From Gelatoporia subvermispora B (Eukaryota > Basidiomycota > Agaricomycetes > Polyporales > Gelatoporiaceae): 64,000 bases of DNA. The stretch covers positions 380,916-444,915 of the forward strand of contig KB445796.1 in NCBI GenBank assembly GCA_000320605.2. Reading direction: 5' to 3'. The position numbers and the translations under genes are program-made. The notes under the pieces were generated by a model that had not been told where the DNA came from, searched no databases, and saw only the letters and a list, made by a program, of their open reading frames with translations. Positions 1 through 12,700 of the stretch are shown in pieces; positions within the stretch are counted from its first letter, which is position 1; each line of letters opens with the position of its first letter.

Positions 1-1793
1 GCGCGTTGGACTTCCGCGGCTTTCGGACAGGCGCAGGCGCGGGAGCATGGTCGGACTCGTCGCTGCTGCTCTGTGCAGCAACAAAGCGGTTGCGCAGGCT
101 ATATCGTTTAGCGCCGGTCCGGGTTGGAGGCGAGCTTCCCAATTTTGACAACGGAGACGAGAATCCGGTAGACGAAAGCTTCCGAGGCGAAGCGACACTG
201 TGGAGTGCATTGTGATTATCAGCGTTAAAATCGTTACCCAGAAGGTGGCACATACGCTTTCCCCTTGCCTTTGTCGTTTTTCTTCGATGCGAAGAACCCA
301 CCGTTGAAGCTATCATCGTCGCTACTGTCACTGAGATCACGAAGTTGCCGTGGACCTTCGTCTTCGCTGGACGATGGTAGCGCCGCTGCCGCGTTCGCCT
401 TGATATCCGCAATAATCTTCGCTGTCTTGGATTCAGTTGTTAATGCCAATGGGGTGGATGGTCTTGGCAGTAGGGTCGCTTCAGGGAGAGGCGGCGTGAC
501 AGGTCTGGAGGCGCTGGGCTCTGAGGAAGAGGCGCAAGTTACAGCCAGGGTAGGTACAGTGATGACCGGGGAGATGGGGACAGCAGACTTGCGCGCAGAC
601 CCCAGAGTAGATGCGGAGCTCCGCACCCGGAGTTGCATGCTGACTTCAGTTTCTGAGCGAGGTCCTGGTACATCGGAAGGACCAGAAGGCAGGAGCTCCT
701 CCGGAGCGTCCTCCGGGATATCGTCCTGCATGCCCACATCAATGTTAAAATCTGCGCCCGTGTCGATATTGAAGTGCATGTCCTCTGAGGGTGATTGTCC
801 GGCCTGCGAGGAAGCTCCTTCGCTGCGAGGAGCTATCGACGTCTCTTTGCGCCATTTGTCCACGCTCTCCTTTACTGCCACTGGATCTTTGACCACGAGC
901 TTTGGTGCGCATAGTTCCTGCTCGTCAGACTGACTGCTGGGTACGAGGCCGCTGCGGTCTGCACTGTGGCCCGAAGCAGGGGCGAGAAGGCCAGGCTCCG
1001 GAGAAGATAGTCGGAGCTTCTTTGGCGGGGACGGTTTCTTGACGCTGTTTGACCTCGGACGTTCTGTGGGGACGTTGTCTTTGGGAGCCAAAGGTCGCGT
1101 CTGCGGGGATTTCTGGGAAGTGGAAGGGGAACGTGTCTTCGGCAAAGATGGCGTCGGTACTTTCAGAGACGGAGTGCCAGGCTGAGAGCTACCAGGTTCA
1201 GTGTCATCATGTTTACGTTTACGCGTGAAGCTCAGTGTGGTCTGAACGAGCTTCGATTTTGAGGTTCCGGCGGACGCCCGTTGGGAGGACGAGAGCGTGC
1301 GCTTGACGGATCCGCTCGTGCTCGGAAGAGGAGACATAGACGACTTGCCCTTGTCCGAGGCTACTCTTGTCGCGTTGGCTTTGACCTGGCGTAGCTGTGT
1401 TTTACGGGCAGCAACCAGATCCGTAATATCTACCACAGACGAGCTACTACTGGAGACCGTGAAATGAGAAGGAGCGTCGGAGCCGGAGGAGACTGTGATG
1501 TAGGTTGGCGCGTCCGAGCTGGATATATGCGCGTCGGATGAGGAGCTACTGAGCACAATGACCTCCTGGTCTGGTCGCGGAGGGTTGGCCTTGCGCTTGA
1601 GCCTGGTGGTGGTTCTGGTTTGAGTTGCCACTGGGCCCCCCACGGATGGCCCGCCGGAGTGAGATCGAGACGAAGACGCTACTGGCTGGCTTGATGAGCC
1701 AGGACCAGCTATTCCATGACCACTCGGTGCATCGTCAAACAGTACAGAGACTCGGGAGATGGTCTCGCTGCTATTTCTTACTCGTCTGCCCAT
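1..1793 (-). CDS. Serine-rich nuclear-type protein with clustered SIM-like motifs (3' end outside window)
   Basis: I do not recognise the family. The start chosen is the ATG at 1793, which opens a long frame. A GTATGT donor at 255 and a CACAG acceptor at 198 define a 58-nt phase-2 intron (198-255). After it the frame stays open to the window edge, so the C-terminus is missing. Without this splice the frame would stop at 234. The visible part is about 577 residues, mostly Ser/Pro/Lys-rich and predicted disordered, with basic patches near residues 64-70 and 190-196. Residues 78-126 hold four hydrophobic clusters, each next to serines or acids (VIVLSSSSSD, YITVSSGSD, HFTVSSSSS, VVDITDL). A fifth, VSVLFDD, lies near residue 15. 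These resemble SUMO-interacting motifs. VQTTLSF near residue 184 looks like a degenerate PCNA-binding box. A nuclear SUMO- or PCNA-linked scaffold is inference only. Confidence 0.6.
198..255 (-). other. Intron in the serine-rich gene
   Basis: Donor GTATGT, a CTGAT-type branch site and a CACAG acceptor, 58 nt, phase 2. It is listed separately because it converts a gene that appears to stop at 234 into one that runs off the window. Confidence 0.6.
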
Positions 1794-2072
1794 CGTCGGC
1801 GACAGCGAGCAGCGAGGGCGGAGACCTGGAGGACGCGCCGCAGAACGCGTGACGGTCACAATCCAGGCGCGCCGTGACGTGACACGCGACGCGTTTACGG
1901 CCCCCGGACAGTGTAGAGCACAGGAGGACCCCGAAGAGCCTGACCCAAGCGTCTGTATGCAGAGTGGCGCCAGAGGGCGGCAAGCGATGAGCGCGCGGTG
2001 CGCCTGGTTGCCGTAGCGAGCATCCCCGCAGGTGTCGTGCACCCACCGATTTGTGCGACCATCATACATGAC

Positions 2073-2988
2073 ATGCATATACGCCATGCGCAACGGCAGC
2101 ACTTCATATATTCTGTGCGTGTTATTTCTTATCTGTACAAGTGCTATTCTGAAGTAGTAGAGGTCACTCTAGCTCGACACCCTGCTGTACCAACTGCACA
2201 CCCTCTCGTTCCTACTATCTCCGTCAATCTGGGCGTTCCTCTGCCGCCTCACTGTACAATGGCAATTCTGTAGACCACGAGAACTACATGCCTCCAGAAC
2301 TTTGCGATTTTGGTTCTTCCTCATCGTGCTGTTCAACTTCGGCATCGTATGGACACATGCAGTACGAGGTGCCGCGCAGGGTCGATCCATTATCTTGGAC
2401 TTTGTGGGGATCGGTGTGTCCGCCTGTGTTGTCGTTCGCACTCCTCTGCTGACTTCTAGTGTAGGACACGCGCCATCAAAAGCGCACTTGCTCTTCCTTG
2501 ATTTCCTCATCATTGGTCTCGAGATGCTCCTCACGACAGTCTCGTATGAGACATCATACTTGGCGGACATGCCGTCGGATACCCCGGATACACTCCTCCC
2601 TATACCCTCTACACCGACCACACTCCCGACCACATCTCCGGACAACTCCAAGGAGTCCGCCTTGCCATACATGATGGATTTCCGCTTCAGTCTCATCATT
2701 GACCGTCTCCGACAACCACACCCTCCACCTCCCCCGCGCGACTCTTCCGCAAGCGACCTCCTTCCCCTACCAAATACGACCCTCAGCCAAGTGACGAACA
2801 ATCTGAACCGATTGTTGCGCACGCGGGAGCGATTACGAGAACGCATCCGTCAACTGGAGGCCGAAGCAGCTCGCACCCAGGAAGAGCTGGACGCGAGAGA
2901 CAGGGAAGAGGCAGAAGGAAGGGGAGGGGGCAACAGGGACCGTCCAAGAAGGATACCTGGCGCGATGGATACGGAGGATGAGACATGA
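2073..2988 (+). CDS. DUF1746 membrane protein, Dsc4-like
   Basis: Three exons, 2073-2114, 2173-2413 and 2465-2988, join in frame to 268 residues. Introns are GTGCGT...CTCTAG and GTGTGT...GTGTAG, both with CTGA-type branch sites. The N-terminal half matches my memory of fungal DUF1746: an AQRQHFIYSLDTLLYQ start, a short hydrophobic segment (residues 25-40), a membrane helix (FWFFLIVLFNFGIVW), the RGAxxGRSIILDFxG signature, HAPSKxHLLxLDFLI, and a further helix ending TVSYETS. The C-terminal half is Pro/Thr-rich, then an Arg/Glu-rich coiled coil and an acidic end. In fission yeast, the DUF1746 protein Dsc4 belongs to the Golgi Dsc E3 ubiquitin ligase that cleaves SREBP. The same role here is inferred. 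It is divergent from the serine-rich gene with a 279-bp gap. Confidence 0.8.
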
Positions 2989-3091
2989 TTGTCGGATAGC
3001 TATCATACTATGTATTGTCTTGCTTTGGTGTGCTGCTCGTGTGATTAATAATTGGTATAATATGCGACGCATGGGCGAGCGACAGGGTATT

Positions 3092-3341
3092 CTACCACTT
3101 GCGCTTCATCTGTTACTTCGAGTCAGACTTTCGACGTGGCCAGACACTGCATCAAACATACCGCGTCCCGCAGACATGCACCGAACTTGGCAAACTCCTC
3201 CTTACATGCATCCTTCTTCACGTCTGTGTACGTCGCGAGGATGCACTTTCCATAAGCGCTTGCTTGGGCAGCGCAGGTGGTCGTGGAGGCAGCTGCCAGA
3301 CGGCGCAGAGGAGTTAACGTCGTCGTTGCCGATGGCTGCAT
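3092..3341 (-). CDS. Twin CX9C mitochondrial protein, NDUFAF8-like
   Basis: Exon 1 is 3162-3341 and exon 2 is 3092-3109, separated by a 52-nt phase-0 intron (GTATGT...AACAG). The 65-residue product has two CX9C motifs (CAAQASAYGKC and CKEEFAKFGAC) separated by ILATYTDVKKDA, and ends MKRKW. This is the layout of the small CHCH-type complex I assembly factor NDUFAF8 (C17orf89), which is oxidised by the Mia40 pathway in the intermembrane space. The tiny second exon restores the family's basic C-terminus, which supports the splice. The start at 3341 is the nearest ATG; in-frame codons continue upstream, so a longer N-terminus is possible. It is convergent with the DUF1746 gene (103-bp gap) and divergent from CSF1. 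Confidence 0.8.
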
Positions 3342-3745
3342 GGCGAGCTTGCTGCAGAGGTCGCCGGTCGGTCGCGGTGACGAAGACCTTAGAGGGGTCA
3401 CGTGCAAGGTACGCGACCTGTTTGGGCGTGTCAGCGCTTGCTTTGCCGGCGGCGACGCTCGCGTCGGGCTCAGGCAGGTTCACTGGCCAACACTCGGTTG
3501 CATCTTTCGACACAATTCACTCTTGAGTCTTGCGGAACGAGCCCTGACTTTGGCTGCTTTGTCTAACAGATTTGAGTTCATTCATCTCTACTGGAGGAAT
3601 CTGCTTGGGAAGTGCCGCTTCCGAATGGAGTCCCATTGATATTAATTGCCGCAGTTCACGCCGTCCGAGGAGCACAAGCACCAGCGTGGACGCTCCTAAA
3701 CCCATATCCTGAAGTACAGCGTTCTGAGACACCCCCAAAAACACC
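3342..3745. promoter_or_regulatory. Shared intergenic region, CX9C gene / CSF1
   Basis: This 404-bp gap lies between two divergent starts. I see no convincing TATA box or coding frame. It presumably holds both promoters and 5' UTRs. Confidence 0.4.
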
Positions 3746-6700
3746 ATGATTAACTCTGTCTTGCTGGCGGTCGCCATCTGTATTACTATTGCGCTCATCT
3801 TCTACCTCTTCTTCTGGAACCGCTGCATCGGATACACCGTCGGGCTTCTCTTTCGGATAGCGTTCTGGAGCAGGCACGATGAGGGGAGCATATGGCTCGA
3901 TATTGGTGAGCATTATGGTCTTCTATGGAGCTCTTCACGCTCACATTGTTGACTTTGAGGTTCAATCCACTTCTCTATGCTGAACGGGAGGATCATGTTC
4001 AAGGACGTGCGCTACCATTCTAGCAACCAGACGATCAGGATTGTAAAGGGGCAACTCAGCTGGAGATATTGGATACGTAAACCTGCAGAGGAGGAGGATT
4101 TGAGCCATGCACGCGTTGTCGGCGAAGACACGAACAGTATGCTGCAGTACGAGACCTCTCTCTATGACTCTACTGACCCCTCTGCTGCTACAGTGAAAGG
4201 AAGCACTCCGCTTGCATGTCGTGTACACATGTCCTTGCAAGGTCTCGAATGGTTCATGTACAATAGAACAGCTGCATACGACAACATCGTTTCTCAGCTG
4301 GAGCGAGATATGATGTCTAGCCCGGGACCGACTCCCGCGCCGACACCAATACCGCCAAATGCAGAAGCCTGGACGTCTATGCGCAAGGTCTTCAGCCGAA
4401 CGTCTGGGCGCGCGGATGGTACGTCGACTCTGACGTTCATCAGTAACATTGGACTGAGCTCTCGTAGCCTCAATCCTTGGCCCGCCTATCTCCTTGGTTT
4501 CGTCGATCTACATGAGGACTCCCGCCCCCGTCAAGCGTGCAATCACATGGGTGCATATGCAGCTGCCGAAGTTGGACCCAAAGGAGCTTCTTCCCATCAG
4601 CTTCGAGGCGACGAAGGCTGCTATCATCTGCGGAAATGGGTCCACCCCGAACCTACTTGTCGCTGAGCTAAGCAAAGCAGAAGGCACTTATGGAATTGTC
4701 GAGGTCAGTCCCCCGAATGCATAGCCTTCAGCCTACTGTATGAATGACAATGTGCGCAGGCTCGCTCCAAGTTCGACCAGTACAAGCAGATGCTCAACGT
4801 CAAGCTCCACAATCCCTCCGTGTGGCTGATGAAGAACGAGGACTACCACGAGCACATGAACGACACCGGCCGCAAAGTGCATCAGCACCTGCAGCAGACG
4901 CAGTCATCCGCCCCGCGGCACCGATCATACCTCTCCTTCGACACCTTTCACAAGCTCTGGCACCATCTGAAGCTGCGTCGCTTGATGTTCCAGTCCGCTT
5001 CGCGCACATTCTGGCCACACCCCGCCGTGCCCGTGCACCCGGGCTCGTGGTCGCGGCGCAAGTCGCACAAAGCGAAGGACGACGAGACGGTGCCGGGCCC
5101 GGAGTCCGCGACGATGGAGTACGCTATCGAGCGCAAGATCCTGGACGCGCCGGTGGTTGAACTATTGTACTATGCCGATGTCGTTGGCGTCGTGCCGTGT
5201 CAGCCTGAACAGCAGAGCGCTGCGGCGGGTGTCGAAGGCCTGGACCCGTTCGACATTGGGAACGGAGATCTGCCACCAGAGTGGGGTGTCGACATTGTCA
5301 TCAAAGGCGGGACTCTGCGCTATGGGCCATGGGCGGATCACCAGCGGTATGCGATTCTTCTTGCGTAACATGTGCAGCGAAAGCTCAGTGCGGGACAGTG
5401 CGGATCTTCAGCGCGTCTTCTTCCCACCTATGTATCATGATATACAGTCCACTCCTCGGCTGAAACCTGGAGACATGCGCATGTGGACTGGACTCAAGGT
5501 CTTTATCGAGCTTCGGGATGGTGTCACGCTGCAGATGCCTTTCCGTGAACCTTCGAAGGTATACTCATCCCGAAACCCCGTGATGATTCCACTGAAGTAC
5601 GTGCCGCGACACAGAACTGGCAATGGGATGGCATGGTGGAGGTACCCCATAGACCCCGCAAACGGGAGCCTGCGACGATACACGTTAGGGCTGGTGATAG
5701 TTCAACCATAAGCTACATATTACCTATGGTTGCGGGTCCTACGGGATACGAGTCTAGCCTGGAGCTGCATCTGGACACAGTGACGGTGACGTCCAGCCTC
5801 AATGACATGCGGCTCATTACAGCGGAGACATGTCGCGTAAGTACTGCACACGTCGAGACAGTAGAATATTTTTCCCTTATGTTGACACATCTTTTAGCTG
5901 AGGTGCCATCTTCCTACCCCGCTCAAGTGGAATGGAGAGAGACGCTGGACGTTCACCGTCTCTTTGCGGCAGGCGTGCTTGTACCTGCTACGCGATCACA
6001 TCAATATGCTCACAGACCTTGGAAAGGACTGGACCGCTGGCCCTCCGAGCGACTACCATCGCTTCATACCCATGGTCTATGTGTTCAACCTTGACATGCA
6101 GCAATACGAAATCAACACCTACGTCAACGACCATAACATCATTGACAAGCCGCTTGTGAAGGAGGACAATGGTCAGTATCCGACGGGTTTGTATTGCGCT
6201 TTCGATTCACTCATGTATGCAGCTCTTCTGACGTTCCGCGGAAAGCACATTCGGAATGAAGTCCGTCTGCCGTTCACAAAGTATCGCCCAGAGGCAACTA
6301 CTCTCGCTTTCTTGCTCGAGGTTCCAGACGTCGGCGTGTTCCTTAGTCTTCCGCGATGGAACACGTATAGCTTGTGGCCGGTGCCTGACAGGACCCAGCT
6401 CGGTACCGTAGGCTTGCTACGCATCGATGCTTCGTACAGGTCTTTCGCAGACGTACGGCCGGAGAACGTCGATAGACTCAAACTTGAGATCAACGTACGT
6501 GCGATGTCCTCGTTGATCGAAATGTGGCTAAGTGCCGTATCTGTGAAATCAGGCACGAGACCTTGTCTATCAGGCGTTTGGATGGAGTGTGCGGCATATC
6601 ATGATTCTTCGGGATAACTACTTCGGATCGTTCACGCACTTTTCGACGCTGTACGAGTATCTCGAAAAGCGCAAACAGGGACTTCCCGTAGGAGATCCAA

Positions 6701-9700
6701 TCACTTTGCAGTACAGAGAGGGACGTGTAAGTGGCCTCCACTATGCACTCAGTCTTCGCTTCGGCGCTCATGACGTTTGTGGCACCAGTCCAATTCTTTG
6801 CAGGTAGAGCTGGATGCCAATGTCGAACCCGGTGTTATCATTATGCCGGCCGGTCTTCCTGGTTTTGAGGTGTATACAGCGGATCACACGCCAGACCATA
6901 CCAGGGAAGATCTAGGTACAGCTCTCTTTCTCAGGATTCCTGTTCTACAGGTCCAATTGAGAGTGAATGACTACTATATGGGTAAGTGATGGGTCGATCG
7001 ATCAGACCATCGCTGACTCAGCACGACAGAGATGTCGCTCAATGCAGACCCCATCTGTGGATGGATTGAGTCGCATTGCTATCAGGATAATCTAGTGTCA
7101 TATGTGAAGAAGGACATTACGAAAGAGCTATTCATGATCGACGGTAAGCTACTAACCTCATACTTTCTCCGTACTGTGTTGAACGTCCGCAGGTATCGAT
7201 ATCACTGCTCACAGACTGTTCGGCCCCCGTCCTCATACCAAGACATATGTTTGTGTCTGGGAGATCCATCTGGGCGACGTGAAAGCCATCATGGATGCAT
7301 GTCAAGCCCAGATAGTATCTGCGGCTATGAGTTCTTTCTCGATGAACTACTCCGACCCTTTCAATGCACCTGCAAATGAGTTTATATCTACCGTAGAACC
7401 AGATGGTAGGCATCTGTTCGCTGCCACCAGACGTCGATACTGACTGATTTATCGTAGTCACTTTCACGAAGGTCACGATAGGCTCGATAATCGTTGTTTG
7501 GTGCGAGGGGTCCGCAGCAGTGGAACTAGCTCTGCCAGACGGCTTGAAGATCGATACAAATGATCTGCCAGGGAAATTCTATGGCAAAGTCAATAGTATA
7601 CGTGTGCCTACGGCTTCTATCAAGGCACTACTAACATCGAAGTCTTCTCAACATCGGTGGCATGAGGCCATGTCTGTGCAAGTTGATGCCAATCTGGATA
7701 TATATTCTGCGCCGCCGGGATGGGAAGAGCGAGCTCAGAAGCAGCGTACATTTGTAGCGGAGCAGGATCGACCTTTCGGTAGAGTGAAGTTCATCTATTC
7801 GGAAAGCGCTACGTCACCAGGAGGTGGTCGTCTACCTCAAGGTGTGTCACAGTGGTTGTATACTGGGCCAAAGAACTTACATACTCGCCTGCCTACTTGT
7901 AGTCTCAGCCGTTAGTTCCAGCGGAGTATATCTGCCGCCTCTCCGCCTACCGACAACTTCGCCTGTCAAACGACCTAGCGCGAGCAACAACGCACGGTCT
8001 GGTCTGAACGGATTCGAAGAGGGGCACGAGACAACTTACCGTGCGGACTCGGATGCGGATGAGGTCCTATCTGATATCCGTGACGATATCTTCCCTGAGT
8101 GCGTGCATGAATTATTCCTCGTGTATCCGCAGTTATACCGACCTTGTGTAGTACGGCTCACTTGCAAAGCGAACGTGTTCGGGAATGGGACGACGAAGAT
8201 GCTAGCATATCGAGCGGGGATGAATCCGACGACGGGAGCCTTACGGACCCTGGGGATTGGCAGAGCGAAGATTCCGATTGGTCTTATGGTATGTCTGTAT
8301 GTCATGTTGCTCCGAGCATTCTCTCATGGTATCCGAAGATCCTTATGACGAGTCTGGTGTTACCTCTGTCCTCGATTACATGAGATTCGTGAAGTACTAC
8401 ACATCGCGCGCACTAACACGACCATCATTGTGGCCAGCGTCACCATTCACGCCGCCGGTGAGTATGTTCCTGTTGGACGATTTGGACGATGGACCGCTGT
8501 TGATGTCGGCAATATAGACCAAGGCTTCTAGGCGCTTCGGTTACCACAGAGCTTCAGATCGTGACTACCGTGAACGAATTGCGAAAACTGTTTCTATGCT
8601 GCGCCGTGATCACGCAGGATTTGGTGACCAGCTCAGTGGGACTTTGATACGTTTTGTCTCTGAGGAATGCAAGATCTTGATCACGCCTCTCGTTGTCCCG
8701 GTCGTCGAGGCAATGATACACAATCGAAGTAACAAGGTACCTTCTTCACCTACTCACGGAAACATGAGATTCATTGTGATTATCACAGTACCTCAGCCCT
8801 GAACTTCGTTTCGACTCCGTGATGGCTAGATACGCAAAGATCATGGCTAAAAGGTCGGGGGATGATGCAACCACAACATCCCTCGACGTTCGGTTCACAG
8901 AAATTAATCTACGATCTGCACAAATGGTCGACATCGCGACGTCATCGAAGGATGTAATGGCCCACACACCTCATACTCTCACCACTGTCGATGTAGTATT
9001 AGATGGATTGCACATCAGTGGTCGTCTACCGGAGCGACGCCCCAATAGCGAAACTCAGTCTGCTTGTGTCCTCACATTGGAATCGCTGGAAGTGGCCCTT
9101 GCAGCGACGCACGGATTCGACACCAATAATGTCACTCTACCGGAAGCCCGTATAACACTGGGATACAGCCGCGTATACCTCGCGAGCCACGATTTAGATC
9201 TCTCCCTGGGTAGCTCGACACTAGAGCTTGACCACGACGCACCGAGGTTGACACTTGCCGTCGCCACTACGATTCTTGCATTTGCCAATCGATCGAGGAC
9301 CGTCTTGACCAGGTTCCTCGCGAGCAAGATAGCACATGACCTCCACATTCTGTCCTATGTCGTCGCATCTTTACGCCAAAGACCAACAGTTGACCCAATG
9401 TCCACCATTCAGCCTTCTTACCTCGTACAAAAGGGCCTGCCGGATGTGCTGCGCAAGAACGTGGTGTTCAAAATCCTGGTACACATTCGAAATTGTTTGC
9501 AATACCTGGACCCATCCACCCGCGAGGCTCTTGGGAAGCCCAACTCGAAAGAGCCTTCTACGACTACGCAGGACATAATCTCTGAAATAGAGAACCAGTA
9601 TGTTGAGGTCGGGGCTGACGAAGATTCTTCTTCCATATCACAACACTCGCTCCTTCTGGAGCTCTTCCCCTCGACCGACCGACCCCCACAGCGTGAAGAC

Positions 9701-12700
9701 CCAACATCCGAGCTACAAACGATCTGTGTCACTGTGGACGGTGCGGCCATGATCGTCCGCCATCCTGTCAGTAGTTTGCGAAGTCAGTTCTCCATACATT
9801 CCTTGGCTATCCTCGTGCACGTACGACCATCCATCTTTCTGCCATCCTCCACTCTCAATCTATCGAAAAGTCACACAACTCTCTTCCCTCATGAGAAGGA
9901 GCGGGTGTCTCTTCGGCACGTATCGATATCGCTCAATCTTGGAGCAATTGCATGTACAATCTTCCCTCAGTCCATGCAATTTGTTCAAGTCTTGCTTCGC
10001 GAAAGCAGAAATAGTCGTGATGTTGCGCAACGTGATACGCCAAACTCTCCACGACCCAGCCCCAGTAACACGTCAGAAAGTCTCGGCAAACAATCTCCAG
10101 TATATTACATTGACATCTCTTTATCAACACAATCACTTCGGGTCACCGCGGCAGCAGAGGCACTCATCATAGAGTTTACTACAACCGGGGTCACGTATGC
10201 GTCGAACTCACTGGCGAAACCACCCACTCATCATGGAGAAGTCATGGGCCTATCGTTGAATCATTCACTGTCGTTCGAGAAGGCTATTCTTCAGGCATGC
10301 TCCGCCGACGATGTCACAAATATCGCGGAGCGTCGCACCCTTGCTTCAATTGCGCTGACGAACGGGAAAATCAATGTGATGCTACAGCGTGACTTCGTGT
10401 CAAAAATGACTGTTCGCACAGTTGTCGGTCTTCAGAATCTCCATCTGGATGTTCCCCGCAGCGCCTTGCGGCTGTACCGGTTCATTGAACAGTGGCGAGC
10501 CGACTATCTCCCGGGTTTAGAGGCTGCTATACAAGCACTGCTCACCGAATATCGCAGCGCTCCGAAGCGCACCCCATCTCGCGCGTCCACGAGACCACAT
10601 CGCCCAGAAGCGCCGTCGATTCAGGTTCAGATGTCGCTATCATCGATCAAGGTGACCCTGCAGATCATGCGTGGTACATGGTTGTCGTGGGACGTCCTTC
10701 AGACCACTATGTACATGACACCATCCGTTGATTCTCGACGAAAGAAGGTGTTCAACTGTGGTGTTCAAATGGGGCCACACCTCTTTGCCATATGGGTGAA
10801 ATCTCAATCAGCTCTCAGAAGTACCTCAAGCGATCGCATCAAGTTGGAGCTGCCCACGGTCACCCTACGCTTCCGTTATGATGGTAAAAGTGTACACAGC
10901 TTAGCGCTTGTGGACTTCTTCAACCTGACGGTCAGACCATCTGACTGGGACACACTGCTGACGGTACAGCAAAAATTCGACCAGGATTTCAACGATTTCG
11001 TACATCTGATCGGAGAAACCCGCAAGAAGAGGGCGAAAATTGTGGATGTACCATCTCCCAGCCCGCAGAAATCCCCCGGGTTCAGTGGTTCCTTCAGAAT
11101 GAAGGGATTCCGAGTTGGTCTCGAAGGGCTCACCTCGACACTGTTCCTTGAGTGTGATAACATCAATGGGGGTCTCGAGAACTCAGCTCGTCCGATGTGG
11201 CATCTGAGACTATCCGACCTCGCTCTGTCTCTCGCATCTCGATCTAGGCTTTCGGCAACTTTAGACCGTATGCATCGATCTGCCTTTGTAACTGTCGATT
11301 TTCAAGCAGAAATGGAAAGCGGCAGCGACGGGGACCAGCTTCAGCTCGCAGTTACTAAAGTGCACGCCGTAATGCAACCCAGTTCCATTGGCGAGCTCGG
11401 GGACTTCGTTGATAATCTTCAAGTACGTGGGAAGTCCGCATGGCAATTGCGTGATTCTGACATTGATTAGGCGGAAGTCCTCACTCGGAAGGAAGAACGT
11501 GCAAATGATCTGGTACAGTTCAAAGAGAAAACCAGGAGTATCTTGCGCTCGTTGGACGTCAAGCTCGGGGAACCGCGACAGGCTGAAACCGCTTGGTTTG
11601 ATCGGTATAGCATTACGATGATTGTCCAAGACATCGGGGTCGCTTTCCCCTTGACTATGAATACTGGTCTGCAGATGCCTCGTTCTAGTGGCTCCGACGA
11701 TACGTCCGTGAGAGCATTTTTGTTCGCAATCAAATCGTTGCGGTTCGGAACGCAGAGAGGGGAAAGTGGGCAAGCGACTATGAAAGGATTCTCCTTCCAA
11801 TTCATTTCGCGGTACGTTCCGCCCTTCGGAATCTAGCAATCTTGTTGACGTTCTGTGATTGTTAGCTTCAAGCAATCCAATCCTTCACACTTCTCAGCAG
11901 ATTCGCATCACTCAAGTAACCGCCTTCTGTACCCCGACATGACGGCCCACCTCCGATCTGAACGTACTGCACAATCACGACTCATTCGAGTTGGTGCAGA
12001 TGTCAGCGGGTTTATCCTAGACCTTGACTCCAACATTTCGGAATATGTCTTCTCTCTCATTGATGTATACCGGAAGGGCAAGGAGCGAATGGAACGCTTC
12101 ACCAGTGGTATGCCCCGGTCGAGTTCCGCTCAGGGACGCGCCGGTGCACGAGCACCAGGACAAAATACATATGAGGCTCTTCCAACTTCCAATCTTCTCC
12201 TGTCCTTGACGTTTGCCAGCGGACAAGTGCGCATGCATGGCAGAACACCCGTGGTGGACCTGTCGAGGTCGAGGTCATCGTCATCGTCATTCTATGGTAG
12301 CAGCCAGACACATGCCGAAGGTGGTGTAGAAGTATTTGACTTACCTGTGGTCTCTGTCTGGGGCGAGTATCGTGCCACGCCAGCTTTCCACAAACTAGGG
12401 TCGCACCGCCGAACTCGGGAGCCGTCAACGCTCATGTTCAAAAGCACAATTCATTCAAGTGAGAATACCCTTCGGCCTACTCTTCTTCCATTCATCACGG
12501 ATTTGGTGGAGCGTGTCGAATATCGCATGCGTCAGGCATCTTGGCGGACCACTCCTCAGGCATCGCCCCTGCGTGCCCATGAACTTCTGCCATCTGTGTC
12601 AAGCAGCGTCACGAATACCCCAGGTCCCGCACCCGTCTCAAGTATGAAGATCAGCTTCAGCTTGCGCATCGATCAGTCCAAATTAGAACTCACCTGCCAG

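Noticed and set aside
265..933. 222-residue plus-strand frame
   Set aside because: Antisense shadow of the serine-rich gene; composition mirrors its Ser/Asp codons.
234..2102. 622-residue frame starting at 2102 and ending at 234
   Set aside because: The first 103 codons are atypical and the better start is 1793. The apparent stop at 234 is bypassed by a good intron.
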